Positions 16,451 to 25,079 of a stretch of DNA of 38,331 nt are shown here, in pieces. This DNA is from SXOA01 sp051004015. GTDB lineage: Bacteria > Planctomycetota > Planctomycetia > Pirellulales > Pirellulaceae. Position numbers and translations under genes: made by a program. The notes under the pieces are model-generated. The model saw only the letters and a program-made list of their open reading frames with translations. It did not search any database and was not told where the DNA came from. Where the stretch lies: NCBI GenBank assembly GCA_051004015.1, contig JBPCKT010000088.1, forward strand, positions 1-38,331. The letters are read 5' to 3'. The first letter of the stretch is position 1, and each line of letters opens with the position of its first letter.

Positions 16451-16462
16451 CGAGGGCCGGCG

Positions 16463-16534
16463 AGCGGCCAGCGTAAGCTGGCTGATTCTTATCGCCGACA
16501 AACCAGAGTTGCCAGCCAGCGGACGCTGGCCGCT
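16463..16534. repeat. Composite palindrome between the box island and the REP cluster
   Basis: AGCGGCCAGC (16463-16472) is repeated in reverse complement at 16525-16534. Each end also folds alone (GCCAGC-GTAA-GCTGGC at 16467-16482; CCAGCG-GA-CGCTGG at 16516-16529). It looks like another dispersed repeat family. Confidence 0.6.
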
Positions 16535-16727
16535 TCGACTTCAAAACCACCAGATTGCCAATCATCTCCGGCCGGCCCGCACCGTGGGATTGCCCCCCCG
16601 CGCGAGGCTCCCGGCCAGATACTCCATTCGTACACACTTTATATTGTCACAGTCAATACCTTGGAACAAAGATTTTCCAAGATTTTTCGAAGATGCCGCT
16701 GGCACGCGTCTGCCGGGCTCGCCCCAT

Positions 16728-16781
16728 TTGGTTCTTTGCCCCAACTTGGTTCTTTGCCCCAACTTGATTCTTTGCCCCAAC
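16728..16781 (+). repeat. Three tandem copies of an 18-bp unit
   Basis: TTGGTTCTTTGCCCCAAC occurs three times head to tail (16728, 16746, 16764), the third with one change (TTGATT). The last copy runs into a GCCCC-AAC-GGGGC hairpin (16774-16786). The array directly precedes the REP/transposase relic. Confidence 0.9.
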
Positions 16782-16795
16782 GGGGCAGGCTATGT

Positions 16796-16835
16796 CAGCC
16801 CAGGGTGAAGGCGGCGCAGCCGCCGGAGCCCTGGG
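16796..16835 (+). repeat. 40-bp REP-like element, left of the transposase relic
   Basis: The element opens CAGCCCAGGGTGAAGG, has a GGCGGC/GCCGCC centre and closes with AGCCCTGGG, forming an imperfect palindrome. A second copy in opposite orientation lies at 17066-17105, with paired changes in the central stem. Confidence 0.8.
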
Positions 16836-16875
16836 GAAGGGTTTCGGGAGTTGCCGAAAGCCCCAACGGGGCGGG

Positions 16876-17014
16876 CTAGCCCCACACGTATCGCTCGTCG
16901 ATCACAATGCCGTGCTTCTGGCACAGCCACCTGTTTGTCCTTGAGCCATGGCGTGCGGTGCTTGGTGCTCCAGACCATGTGAATCAGCACTTTGGCGAGC
17001 GATTGCGGCATCAT
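16876..17014 (-). pseudogene. Relic of a REP-associated tyrosine (Y1/IS200-like) transposase
   Basis: The minus strand first encodes the typical family N-terminus (MPQSLAKVLIHMVWSTKHR, then TPWLKDK; 16934-17014). After a four-base junction, in another frame, it encodes the typical C-terminus (LCQKHGIVIDERYVWG, stop at 16876-16878). Roughly the central hundred residues, including the HUH and tyrosine motifs, are missing. So this is an internally deleted, frameshifted remnant and cannot be active. It is flanked by inverted 40-bp REP-like elements, the usual setting of such transposase genes. Confidence 0.82.
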
Positions 17015-17065
17015 TCACCTCTTAGCGCGCCCCTTTGGGGCTTCGGATGACGTTGCGCATCCTAA

Positions 17066-17105
17066 CCCAGGGCTGCGGGGGCTGCGCCCCCTTCACCCTG
17101 GGCTG
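17066..17105 (-). repeat. 40-bp REP-like element, right of the transposase relic (inverted)
   Basis: Read on the minus strand it matches 16796-16835 almost base for base; the central stem is GGGGGC/GCCCCC instead of GGCGGC/GCCGCC, so pairing is kept. Together the two copies bracket the transposase relic. Confidence 0.8.
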
Positions 17106-17114
17106 GCATAGTGC

Positions 17115-17347
17115 GGCCCGTTGGGCCTGAAGACCATGAGGTGCAACCGCGGCCGCCGTTTTCGTCCCGAAGGGACCATGCAGGACAGCCGGGGGCCAGG
17201 GAGCGCAGCGAACGCCGCCCCCGGTAGGAGGTGACGGCGCGATTTTGCCCTGCAGGGGCAAGGCAGGTGGACGGGGCTCCATCGGCCTGCCGCACCCCGT
17301 TGGGGTGCAAATCAATCGGGCATCCCTAACCCAGGGCGTTGCCCTGG
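17115..17347. repeat. Cluster of hairpins with GTT triloops
   Basis: GGCCC-GTT-GGGCC (17115-17127), GCACCCC-GTT-GGGGTGC (17292-17308) and CCAGGGC-GTT-GCCCTGG (17331-17347) share the loop but not the stem. GCCCC-AAC-GGGGC occurs twice on the other side of the relic (16774-16786, 16860-16872), which is the same loop on the other strand. I see no gene from 15898 to 17542 apart from the transposase relic; the stretch 17348-17542 shows nothing clear. Confidence 0.65.
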
Positions 17348-17542
17348 TCTGTCCTGCCAAGCACCTTCGGTGCGAAGAATCCCAGCTCAGAGTCTTCGGC
17401 GAAAGAGGCGTGCTCGCGAGTGGCCTGATCGCGCTCGCCAAAGACGGAGGCCGCGGCCCCAACGGGCAACTGATTCCAGCCCTGGCTCTTCGACGCTTGG
17501 CGAGCGCAGCGCTGCCAGAAAGGCGCAGTTACGTCCTCTCCT

Positions 17543-18754
17543 CTAACCAGCGTCTCTCTCTCGGTTTTCGCCGATTTTAGGTGGTGCCTCAATAGCAGGT
17601 GAATTTCCTGGAAGCTTTGCCAGATGATTCTGTATCCGTTTGACGTCCATGCAGTAGTACAACTGATGCACGACCAACAGTCCAATGAGCGATGACTTTT
17701 TGTTGAACTGTGACGTTGTAGCTACGCCGTGCGAGACGCTGTGGCGAGAAACATCGATGCTTTGGGCAACTGGATTGAAATCTGCGAAGTAGACGGTTTG
17801 AAGGTATTTTGCGAACCAGTGCGGCAAGAGCAAACAAGCGGTCCTATCCAATCTTTCGGAAACGGCGGAGTTTGAAAGGTTGGTTTGAGTGGGCTTTTCC
17901 ACCGTTCCTAGGCTGGCGTGGTGGGTACGCAAGATACCTTCGATTCTTGGGAACAGGAGAGAGGTGCAACTCAGAAAGTCGTCTTGCTGAAATCTCTCCA
18001 CCGCGCGTTCCAAAATCTCAAAGTGTGGTGCTAAAGCGGGATGTTTGCTCCACACTTTGAGCAATTCGGGTAGTCGGCCCTTCACTTCAAGGGCAACCTC
18101 GTCAAGTTTCTCATCGGGGTCCCAGCCGCACCGGATATAGCTGATTAGCTCGTCAATGGTTCCATGGGGCAGAGCTGCAAAGGGAAACCATTTTGCCTTA
18201 AACAAAGCTTCCCATTCAGATTCCGTAATGGAAAATCGCTCTTGAAAGAGCACTTGACAGTACACCTGTCCCAAGAGGCTGAATAGGTCATAGTCTCTGG
18301 GCTTTGGATCTGGCCCTGCGATAGGTCCAAAATCGTAGAACAAGCCCTTTCGCCATCCTTCCGAAAAGACGTAGAGAACGCCAGCCTCGGCAGGCACATC
18401 GACGCTTAGCTCCAGCCGGTCTAGGTCCACAATATCGTTTTTTGAGACACGCTCACCCGCCTTGATCGACCGCGAAGGGCGCATCCTCACTTTTTGGCCG
18501 ACCTCGTTGACGTAGACCGTTGCCTTGCCATCTCGGTCTAAGATCGCCAAGAGCGACTCGACCTGAGAAGGTCTGATTGGAGGCGTCAGCTTTCCTAGAA
18601 TCTCAGAGGGAAGTCCCTCAAGGCGTTGGATAAAGTGCTGTCCGTCTTCAGTAGACGTGAACTCCATGCACTGGATGGATGCTTGTTCGCCCGCACGCGC
18701 ACCGGAAATCGCGTAACCAGCGGGTGGCATTTCCAGGTCGATAACCGTTGGCAT
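17543..18754 (-). CDS. HEPN-like hypothetical protein, possible RNase of a defence or TA type
   Basis: A 403-residue protein from MPTVIDLEMPPAGYAISGAR (ATG at 18754; the in-frame extension to 18826 lacks support). No signal peptide or clear membrane segment. The N-terminal ~110 residues are unassigned. The C-terminal half is helical and contains SRHSVSHGVA with an R-x4-H motif (R337, H342), the catalytic pattern of many HEPN ribonucleases, followed by hydrophobic helices (SSLIGLLVVHQLYYCM). By eye its G+C is clearly lower than that of its neighbours, and it lies beside the REP/transposase relic, both consistent with transfer. No partner gene is adjacent; the 277 bp upstream hold nothing convincing. 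The HEPN assignment is inference from the motif. Confidence 0.6.
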   Translation of the reverse strand: MPTVIDLEMPPAGYAISGARAGEQASIQCMEFTSTEDGQHFIQRLEGLPSEILGKLTPPIRPSQVESLLAILDRDGKATVYVNEVGQKVRMRPSRSIKAGERVSKNDIVDLDRLELSVDVPAEAGVLYVFSEGWRKGLFYDFGPIAGPDPKPRDYDLFSLLGQVYCQVLFQERFSITESEWEALFKAKWFPFAALPHGTIDELISYIRCGWDPDEKLDEVALEVKGRLPELLKVWSKHPALAPHFEILERAVERFQQDDFLSCTSLLFPRIEGILRTHHASLGTVEKPTQTNLSNSAVSERLDRTACLLLPHWFAKYLQTVYFADFNPVAQSIDVSRHSVSHGVATTSQFNKKSSLIGLLVVHQLYYCMDVKRIQNHLAKLPGNSPAIEAPPKIGENRERDAG

Positions 18755-19031
18755 AAGAACACTCCTTGTGCCTATTCTGACACGCACGCCAAAGAAATGT
18801 TCGGGGTTAGAACCTGGGGACGGCATCCATTAGAATCGCGAGAGTCTCCGGACTGGCTCAATTTCTTCTAACTTCGTTTAGTGCCGGTCGAGGCTCTGCT
18901 CCGCCGCAGCAAGCGGAAAGGCATTGCGTCGTCTCGACAGCCAGTAGCTGAGCGTCTCGGCTGTCGTTGCCCCCCTTCCTCATTGACTGCCTACGGCCTT
19001 GCGGCCCGGGGGGACGGTTGCGGGCCACATC

Positions 19032-20516
<1,485 letters not shown>

Positions 20517-20527
20517 TCGGGAATGCT

Positions 20528-20878
20528 CTATTGATCGAGTTCGAGTACGGCTTTCAAGCCTTCCGCCACACGATTCATATCGTCGGTCGTAAGGTTCCCT
20601 ATCCGGCGTACAAGACGTTTGATGGAAACAGCACGAACTTGGAAGGTGTCAACCGTGGAAGCCTTCTCAAGCCCATTGGTCGTGTCACGCTCAATCCGAA
20701 TCAACCAATCGCAGCCCGCAAATTTGTCTTGCCAGGCAGTGATGGGTGCTATGACTCGCAAAGCAAGTATTCCCACGGCGTCCGAATTGACAATTACGGC
20801 CGGTCGTATTTTCTTGATTTCGTCACCGATAGCCGGATCGAGATTGACGAGCCAGATTTCACCCCGCGAGGTGGTCAT
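20528..20878 (-). CDS. MazF/PemK-family toxin (endoribonuclease)
   Basis: A 116-residue protein beginning MTTSRGEIWLVNLDPAIGDE, the standard MazF/PemK opening (RGEIWLVNLDP, then KIRPAVIVNSD). Members cleave mRNA at short motifs and are neutralised by the gene upstream. AGGAGG lies 6 bases before this ATG, which also fixes the start against the two in-frame ATGs upstream. Its first 20 bases overlap the antitoxin end, typical of TA pairs. C-terminal VRAVSIKRLVRRIGNLT and LAVLELDQ-like residues fit the family. It sits between PSD1 and DUF1501 genes in the same orientation. Confidence 0.9.
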   Translation of the reverse strand: MTTSRGEIWLVNLDPAIGDEIKKIRPAVIVNSDAVGILALRVIAPITAWQDKFAGCDWLIRIERDTTNGLEKASTVDTFQVRAVSIKRLVRRIGNLTTDDMNRVAEGLKAVLELDQ

Positions 20879-21107
20879 CATGAACCTCCTCTGCATCAAG
20901 CAATTGCCAGTCCATTACCTCTTTGTCACGTTCATAGTATTCCTTGAGTGTCGCGGCAGCCGCGGCTAATCGTGCCTGCCGTTCTGCGATTGATTTACTA
21001 CCCACGAGACGAGGCTTGGTCATCAAGCTCGAGGCCGCGCTAATGACGACCAGGCGATCCGCGTCGGAAAGGTTTCCTAGTTGCTGGACAATTTCAGTTA
21101 CACTCAT
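20859..21107 (-). CDS. Putative antitoxin of the MazF-like toxin
   Basis: An 82-residue protein from MSVTEIVQQLGNLSDADRLV, rich in Ala and charged residues, predicted helical, ending in an acidic tail (LLDAEEVHDDHLAG) that could cover the toxin surface. I do not recognise a named antitoxin domain; the assignment rests on position and overlap with the mazF-like gene. GGAG precedes the ATG. The gene starts 32 bp after the PSD1 stop. Confidence 0.75.
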   Translation of the reverse strand: MSVTEIVQQLGNLSDADRLVVISAASSLMTKPRLVGSKSIAERQARLAAAAATLKEYYERDKEVMDWQLLDAEEVHDDHLAG

Positions 21108-21139
21108 GGCTTGGCTCCAACGGAGACTATTCTTCCTTA

Positions 21140-23965
21140 TCAATCAATATACATCCCCTCATTCGTCAGCAGCAAAAGCTGGCAGTATTGCTCCCAGGGG
21201 GAGAGCCGAATGCCGCTCTCGGCCGGTGCGGAGCCGGCGGCGTCGATGAATTGGCGGCCGATACTAATTTCGTCTTCTGTTGGAGTGCGAGAGAAGAGGA
21301 CTTCGTAGAGGCGGGTGATTCGGGCGGCAGGATCCGCAACTTCGGCAACGTCGGGGCGGGCGGCCAGGGCGCGAGATTGGTCGACCACGAAGGGGCTGTT
21401 CATCAGAAACAGGGCCTGCTGGGGGACCGTTGTACGCGAGCGACGGGCGGAGCTCTGGTCGGGGCTGGCGATGTCGAACACGCGGAACATGCCGGGAAGA
21501 TCTTGCCGGTCGATGAAGCCATAGACCGCGCGGCGGCGAGAGTAGTTGGCGGCCGTCAAATCGACCGGCCGGCCGCCTATTTGTGCATCCAGCCGTTCGG
21601 AGACGGCCAGCAGCATGTCCCGCGTTGCTTCGAGCTCCAAGCGGCGGCGGTTCATCCGCCACAACAGGCGATTCTCCGGGTCGGCAGCGCGGGCGTCGGG
21701 ACGGTCGATGCTGGCCTGGCGGTAGGTGCTGGAAAGGAGCAACTTGCGATGCAGGCTCTTCAGCGACCAGCCGCTATCGAGCAGCGAGGAAGCCAGGTAA
21801 TCGAGCAGCTCCGGATGGGTTGGCGGGTCCGACCGGATGCCGAAGTCACTGGGAGTTGTTACCAGCGGTTCGCCGAAGTGGTGCATCCAGAGGCGATTGG
21901 CAATCACGCGGCGAGTGAGCGGGTTTTCCGCGGAAATGATGCTGTTCGCTAAATCCAGCCGGCCGCTGCTGCCGTCCTTGAATGGCGAACGCTCTTGCCC
22001 GGCCACAACAAGCAGGAACTGCCGCGGAACTTGCTTTCCAGGGCGGCCTGGATTGCCCCGGATGAGAACGCGAGGCTCATGTGGCGTCGGAGTATCGTTG
22101 AGGACCATCGCCCGCGGCGGAGCGACCGGCGAGTTGGCCTGGAAGGATTCCATCTTGCGGCGGATTTCATTCCGCTTCTGCCGCTCGTCGCGGCTGAAGA
22201 GCTGCTGGATGTCGGCGAGGGGGATATTCGTCGGTGAATCCTTCCCCGCAATGATTTGCGCCAGTTGCCGCGCATCCTCCGGCAACTTGCCAAATGCTTC
22301 TTCGTTGCCGCCTGCTTTGAGCCATTCTTCGTGAGCGTCGGCCAGCAGCTTGCCGTAAATTCGAGCAATGTCGGGCTTGATTTTCGGAGCATCCGCAGCG
22401 AACGCTGCCTTTACCCGCGGATTGCATTGACCTCCGGAAGTTCCATCCGGCAGCGTCTTCCATTTCGCTAGGACTCCGGCTGCCTTCTCTTCAAAACCAT
22501 CCGCCGGCAGAGCCGCCAGTTCCCACCACAGGCCGAGGGCGGCATGCTCCGGCCGGGCATTCTGCTTCAGATACTCCCGCCACTTCTCAATCAGCCGCCG
22601 CCGCAAATCCTTGGCATTGTCCGAGAGAAAGGAGAGGGCCTTGAAAACTTGCAAATCCTGTTCATCAAACAGGGTCCGCGCCAGATAATCCGCCGGCTGC
22701 TTGCGGGTCTTGTCCAACAAAGTCGCATGGACTTTCACGTCGAAGTCCGCCAGCTCCTTTTGCTTGGCCGCCAGTTCCTTCTCATAGGCCTGGTACTCCA
22801 CCGACTGCTTCGCCTCCCCAATGAGTGGCAATTCCGCCGGCTGCTGGCTACTGTCGAAGACGCCGAACAGCGAGTAATAATCGTCGGTCGGGATGGCGTC
22901 GTACTTGTGGTCATGGCAGCGGGCGCAGGCGACCGTCATTCCCAAAAGGCCGCGGCTGACAACGTCAATCTGGTCGTCAATGTCGTCGTGATGATTGTTG
23001 AACTTCCGCCCCGTCGTCAGAAACCCCATGGCCGCCAGCGGCGTCTTGTCTTCGCCCAACGGCAACTTATCGGCGGCCAGTTGCTCGACGATGAACCGGT
23101 CGTAGGGCAAATCCTGATTGAACGCCCGAATCACATAATCACGATAGGTATAGGAGAATGCATATTTCCGCTCCTGCATGAAAGCGTACCCCTTGGTATC
23201 ACCATAGCGGGCCACGTCCAGCCAATGCCGGCCCCACCGCTCGCCATACCGCGGCGATGCGAGCAACCGGTCAATCAGCTTGTCGTACGCGTCGGGCGAA
23301 GCATCCTCGACAAACGCCTGTACCTCCTCCGGCGTCGGCGGCAGACCGAGCAAATCGAAACTCACGCGGCGAATGAGCGTGCGGCGGTCGACTTCCGGCG
23401 AGGGCATGAGCTTCGCCGCATCGAGCCGCGTCAGAATGAATGCATCAACCGGCGTATTCAACCACTCCGCCTTGCTCACCGTGGGGATCGCCGGCCGCTC
23501 CACGGGTTGTAGGGACCACAAGGTCTTTCGCGCCTCCGCAGCACGCTGCTCCGCGCTTTGTTGCTTCGCCCCTTCCGCCGACTTCGGCCAGGGCAATCCC
23601 ATCTCCACCCATTTGGAGATGTCCGCGATCTCCGCGTCCGTGAGCTTTTCCTCAGGCGGCATCTTGATGTCGCCGACGTGATGAATGGCCTTCACCAGCA
23701 GGCTCTTGTCCGGCTGCCCCGCCACGGCCCCCCGCTGGCCGCTGTCGCCACCTTCCAGAATGGCCGCTCGGCTGTCGAGTCGGAAACTCGATTCCTGCTT
23801 CTTCTCCCCATGACATTCCCAGCAGTTGCCGGCGAGCACCGGCCGGACATTCTTCTCAAAGAACTGCTCTTGCTCAGGGGTCGGCGGCATATCTTTCGCC
23901 ATGGAGGAAGGAGCGAACCACGCCAGCAGGGCCAGTATCGACAGCAGATGCAGCGGTCGCGGCAT
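21140..23965 (-). CDS. PSD1/planctomycete cytochrome c-type protein (DUF1549-DUF1553)
   Basis: A 941-residue exported protein. The signal peptide is 1-23 (MPRPLHLLSILALLAWFAPS...). A cytochrome c-like domain follows, with haem-binding CWECH (48-52) and a possible Met ligand in GDIKMPPEEKL near 100. DUF1549 comes next (TPVDAFILTRLDAAKL to PYDRFIVEQLAADKLP, about 160-350), then a helical middle part and DUF1553 (NPLTRRVIANRLWMHHFGEP to the C-terminus). Such proteins are a planctomycete hallmark of unknown enzymatic function, usually encoded with a DUF1501 partner, as here. A TATAAT on the minus strand at 24022-24027 may start transcription about 60 bp upstream. Confidence 0.94.
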   Translation of the reverse strand: MPRPLHLLSILALLAWFAPSSMAKDMPPTPEQEQFFEKNVRPVLAGNCWECHGEKKQESSFRLDSRAAILEGGDSGQRGAVAGQPDKSLLVKAIHHVGDIKMPPEEKLTDAEIADISKWVEMGLPWPKSAEGAKQQSAEQRAAEARKTLWSLQPVERPAIPTVSKAEWLNTPVDAFILTRLDAAKLMPSPEVDRRTLIRRVSFDLLGLPPTPEEVQAFVEDASPDAYDKLIDRLLASPRYGERWGRHWLDVARYGDTKGYAFMQERKYAFSYTYRDYVIRAFNQDLPYDRFIVEQLAADKLPLGEDKTPLAAMGFLTTGRKFNNHHDDIDDQIDVVSRGLLGMTVACARCHDHKYDAIPTDDYYSLFGVFDSSQQPAELPLIGEAKQSVEYQAYEKELAAKQKELADFDVKVHATLLDKTRKQPADYLARTLFDEQDLQVFKALSFLSDNAKDLRRRLIEKWREYLKQNARPEHAALGLWWELAALPADGFEEKAAGVLAKWKTLPDGTSGGQCNPRVKAAFAADAPKIKPDIARIYGKLLADAHEEWLKAGGNEEAFGKLPEDARQLAQIIAGKDSPTNIPLADIQQLFSRDERQKRNEIRRKMESFQANSPVAPPRAMVLNDTPTPHEPRVLIRGNPGRPGKQVPRQFLLVVAGQERSPFKDGSSGRLDLANSIISAENPLTRRVIANRLWMHHFGEPLVTTPSDFGIRSDPPTHPELLDYLASSLLDSGWSLKSLHRKLLLSSTYRQASIDRPDARAADPENRLLWRMNRRRLELEATRDMLLAVSERLDAQIGGRPVDLTAANYSRRRAVYGFIDRQDLPGMFRVFDIASPDQSSARRSRTTVPQQALFLMNSPFVVDQSRALAARPDVAEVADPAARITRLYEVLFSRTPTEDEISIGRQFIDAAGSAPAESGIRLSPWEQYCQLLLLTNEGMYID

Positions 23966-24132
23966 GGTGGGAATGCTCAGGCAGGAATTGCGCGGGGCGG
24001 GGAGAGCGTAGCTCTGTTGCCATTATACCAAATGGGTATGCTAAACGGGGCCGATTCCGCATTCCCTTTTGGGCTGCAAATGGGCAGCTCTTACGACCCG
24101 CGCTACACCAGCCCCGTCACCGTCGCCTCTAG

Positions 24133-24321
24133 CCTCCACTGGCTCAGCGCCGGCGCGTTTTTGTTGAAAACTGCGTGGCAAATTCGCCGCTGCGGCATGA
24201 ATTGACGCATGAGAAAGTTCAGGCGGTGGATGGCTATATTGAGGTTCCTGATCGGCCGGGGCTGGGCGTCACGCTGGACGAGGATTTTGTGAAGCGTCAT
24301 CTCACCTCAGAGTCCCGCTAA
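24133..24321 (+). pseudogene. C-terminal remnant of an enolase-superfamily (mandelate racemase-like) gene
   Basis: The reading frame after a stop at 24130-24132 encodes VENCVANSPLRHELTHEKVQ, then AVDGYIEVPDRPGLGVTLDE, and ends at TAA 24319-24321. The GYIEVPDRPGLGVTLDEDFV pattern is the usual C-terminus of mandelate racemase/muconate lactonising-type proteins. All catalytic parts are missing and there is no start codon with a ribosome-binding site, so it is a decayed fragment. It marks a deletion or insertion border next to the PIN cluster. Confidence 0.72.
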
Positions 24322-24369
24322 GAGACTGTCCGGCCGTTGAGCTTGGTCGATTCGTTTCGGCGGCGACGG

Positions 24370-24375
24370 TATAAT
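24370..24375 (+). promoter_or_regulatory. TATAAT box 8 bp before the PIN gene
   Basis: A perfect -10 hexamer whose expected start site falls at or next to the ATG at 24384, which would make a leaderless mRNA. No Shine-Dalgarno sequence is present before the ATG, in agreement. No clear -35 at normal spacing. Confidence 0.5.
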
Positions 24376-24383
24376 GAGTCTTG

Positions 24384-24872
24384 ATGAAACCAAGAGTCTA
24401 TCTCGAAACGACGATTGCGAGTTACCTGACGGCTTGGCCGAGCCGTGACTTAGTCATGGCGGCTAACCAAGCAACAACTCGGGAGTGGTGGGCGAACCGT
24501 AGCGACTCGTTCCAAATCTTTGTTTCGCAAACGGTCATCCAGGAGTCCAGCGCGGGCGACCAAGATGCTGCGCAACGCCGATTGGAATTTTTGAAGCCAT
24601 TTCCACGACTGGACATCACGGAAGAAGTGGAGACATTGGCCGCGAGATTGATCGCTGGGGTTCCCTTACCTACCAGGGCGCAGGCGGATGCCGTCCACAT
24701 TGCGGTCGCCGCCGTTCACGGCATGAAATACCTGCTGACGTGGAACTGCACGCACATCGCCAATGCGACATTGCGCTCCGAGATCGAAGCCGTTTGCCGG
24801 TTGGCGGGTTATGAGCCTCCCATTGTCTGTACGCCCCAGGAAATGCTGGGACAAGGAGAACAAGATGCCTGA
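24384..24872 (+). CDS. PIN-domain protein, VapC-like toxin
   Basis: A 162-residue PIN nuclease candidate starting MKPRVYLETTIASYLTAWPS. The acidic sites are E8 (YLETT in place of the usual D), the Glu of VIQES, and D of QADAVHIAVAA; the last site reads TWNCTHIAN, with N where many PIN proteins have D. This variant pattern is, to my knowledge, shared by a large family annotated as VapC-like. Members cleave RNA and are held by a small partner. Here the partner gene follows (8-bp overlap) instead of preceding, a reversed order. The gene begins just after a -10 box and is probably translated from a leaderless message. Confidence 0.85.
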   Translation: MKPRVYLETTIASYLTAWPSRDLVMAANQATTREWWANRSDSFQIFVSQTVIQESSAGDQDAAQRRLEFLKPFPRLDITEEVETLAARLIAGVPLPTRAQADAVHIAVAAVHGMKYLLTWNCTHIANATLRSEIEAVCRLAGYEPPIVCTPQEMLGQGEQDA

Positions 24873-25077
24873 CACCATAGTCGACGAAATCCGCAAAGTT
24901 CGTGATGAGTATGCGAATCGATTCAATTACGATCTGCATGCCATGTGTTCCGATCTGCGTCGTGAACAGGAACTCAGCGGTGCTGAGGTCGTTTCATTCA
25001 TTAAGAAAAATGGTGCGGTTCCGCCCTCCCAACCACGCGATCAACCCGGCACCGACAAGCCAGCGATTCGTGTCTGA
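24865..25077 (+). CDS. Small partner (probable antitoxin) of the PIN protein
   Basis: A 70-residue protein, MPDTIVDEIRKVRDEYANRF..., with a helical N-terminal region (EIRKVRDEYANRFNYDLHAM) and a flexible Pro-rich C-terminus. The EIRKVR-x-EYA-x-RFNYDL pattern is typical of small proteins encoded right after PIN toxins of this type. AGGAG lies 6 bases before the ATG, which is inside the PIN gene end. It is followed after 2 bp by the HExxH/TPR gene. The antitoxin role is inferred from context. Confidence 0.78.
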   Translation: MPDTIVDEIRKVRDEYANRFNYDLHAMCSDLRREQELSGAEVVSFIKKNGAVPPSQPRDQPGTDKPAIRV

Positions 25078-25079
25078 CC

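Noticed and set aside
16067..17347. Possible CRISPR array
   Set aside because: Box spacing is irregular, boxes are only 7 bp and in both orientations, and no cas genes are present.
16341..17462. Several 60-155 codon frames in the 16-17.5 kb island (for example 16341-16808, 17022-17462)
   Set aside because: They translate REP hairpins and tandem repeats; composition is repeat-driven and no start signals are present.
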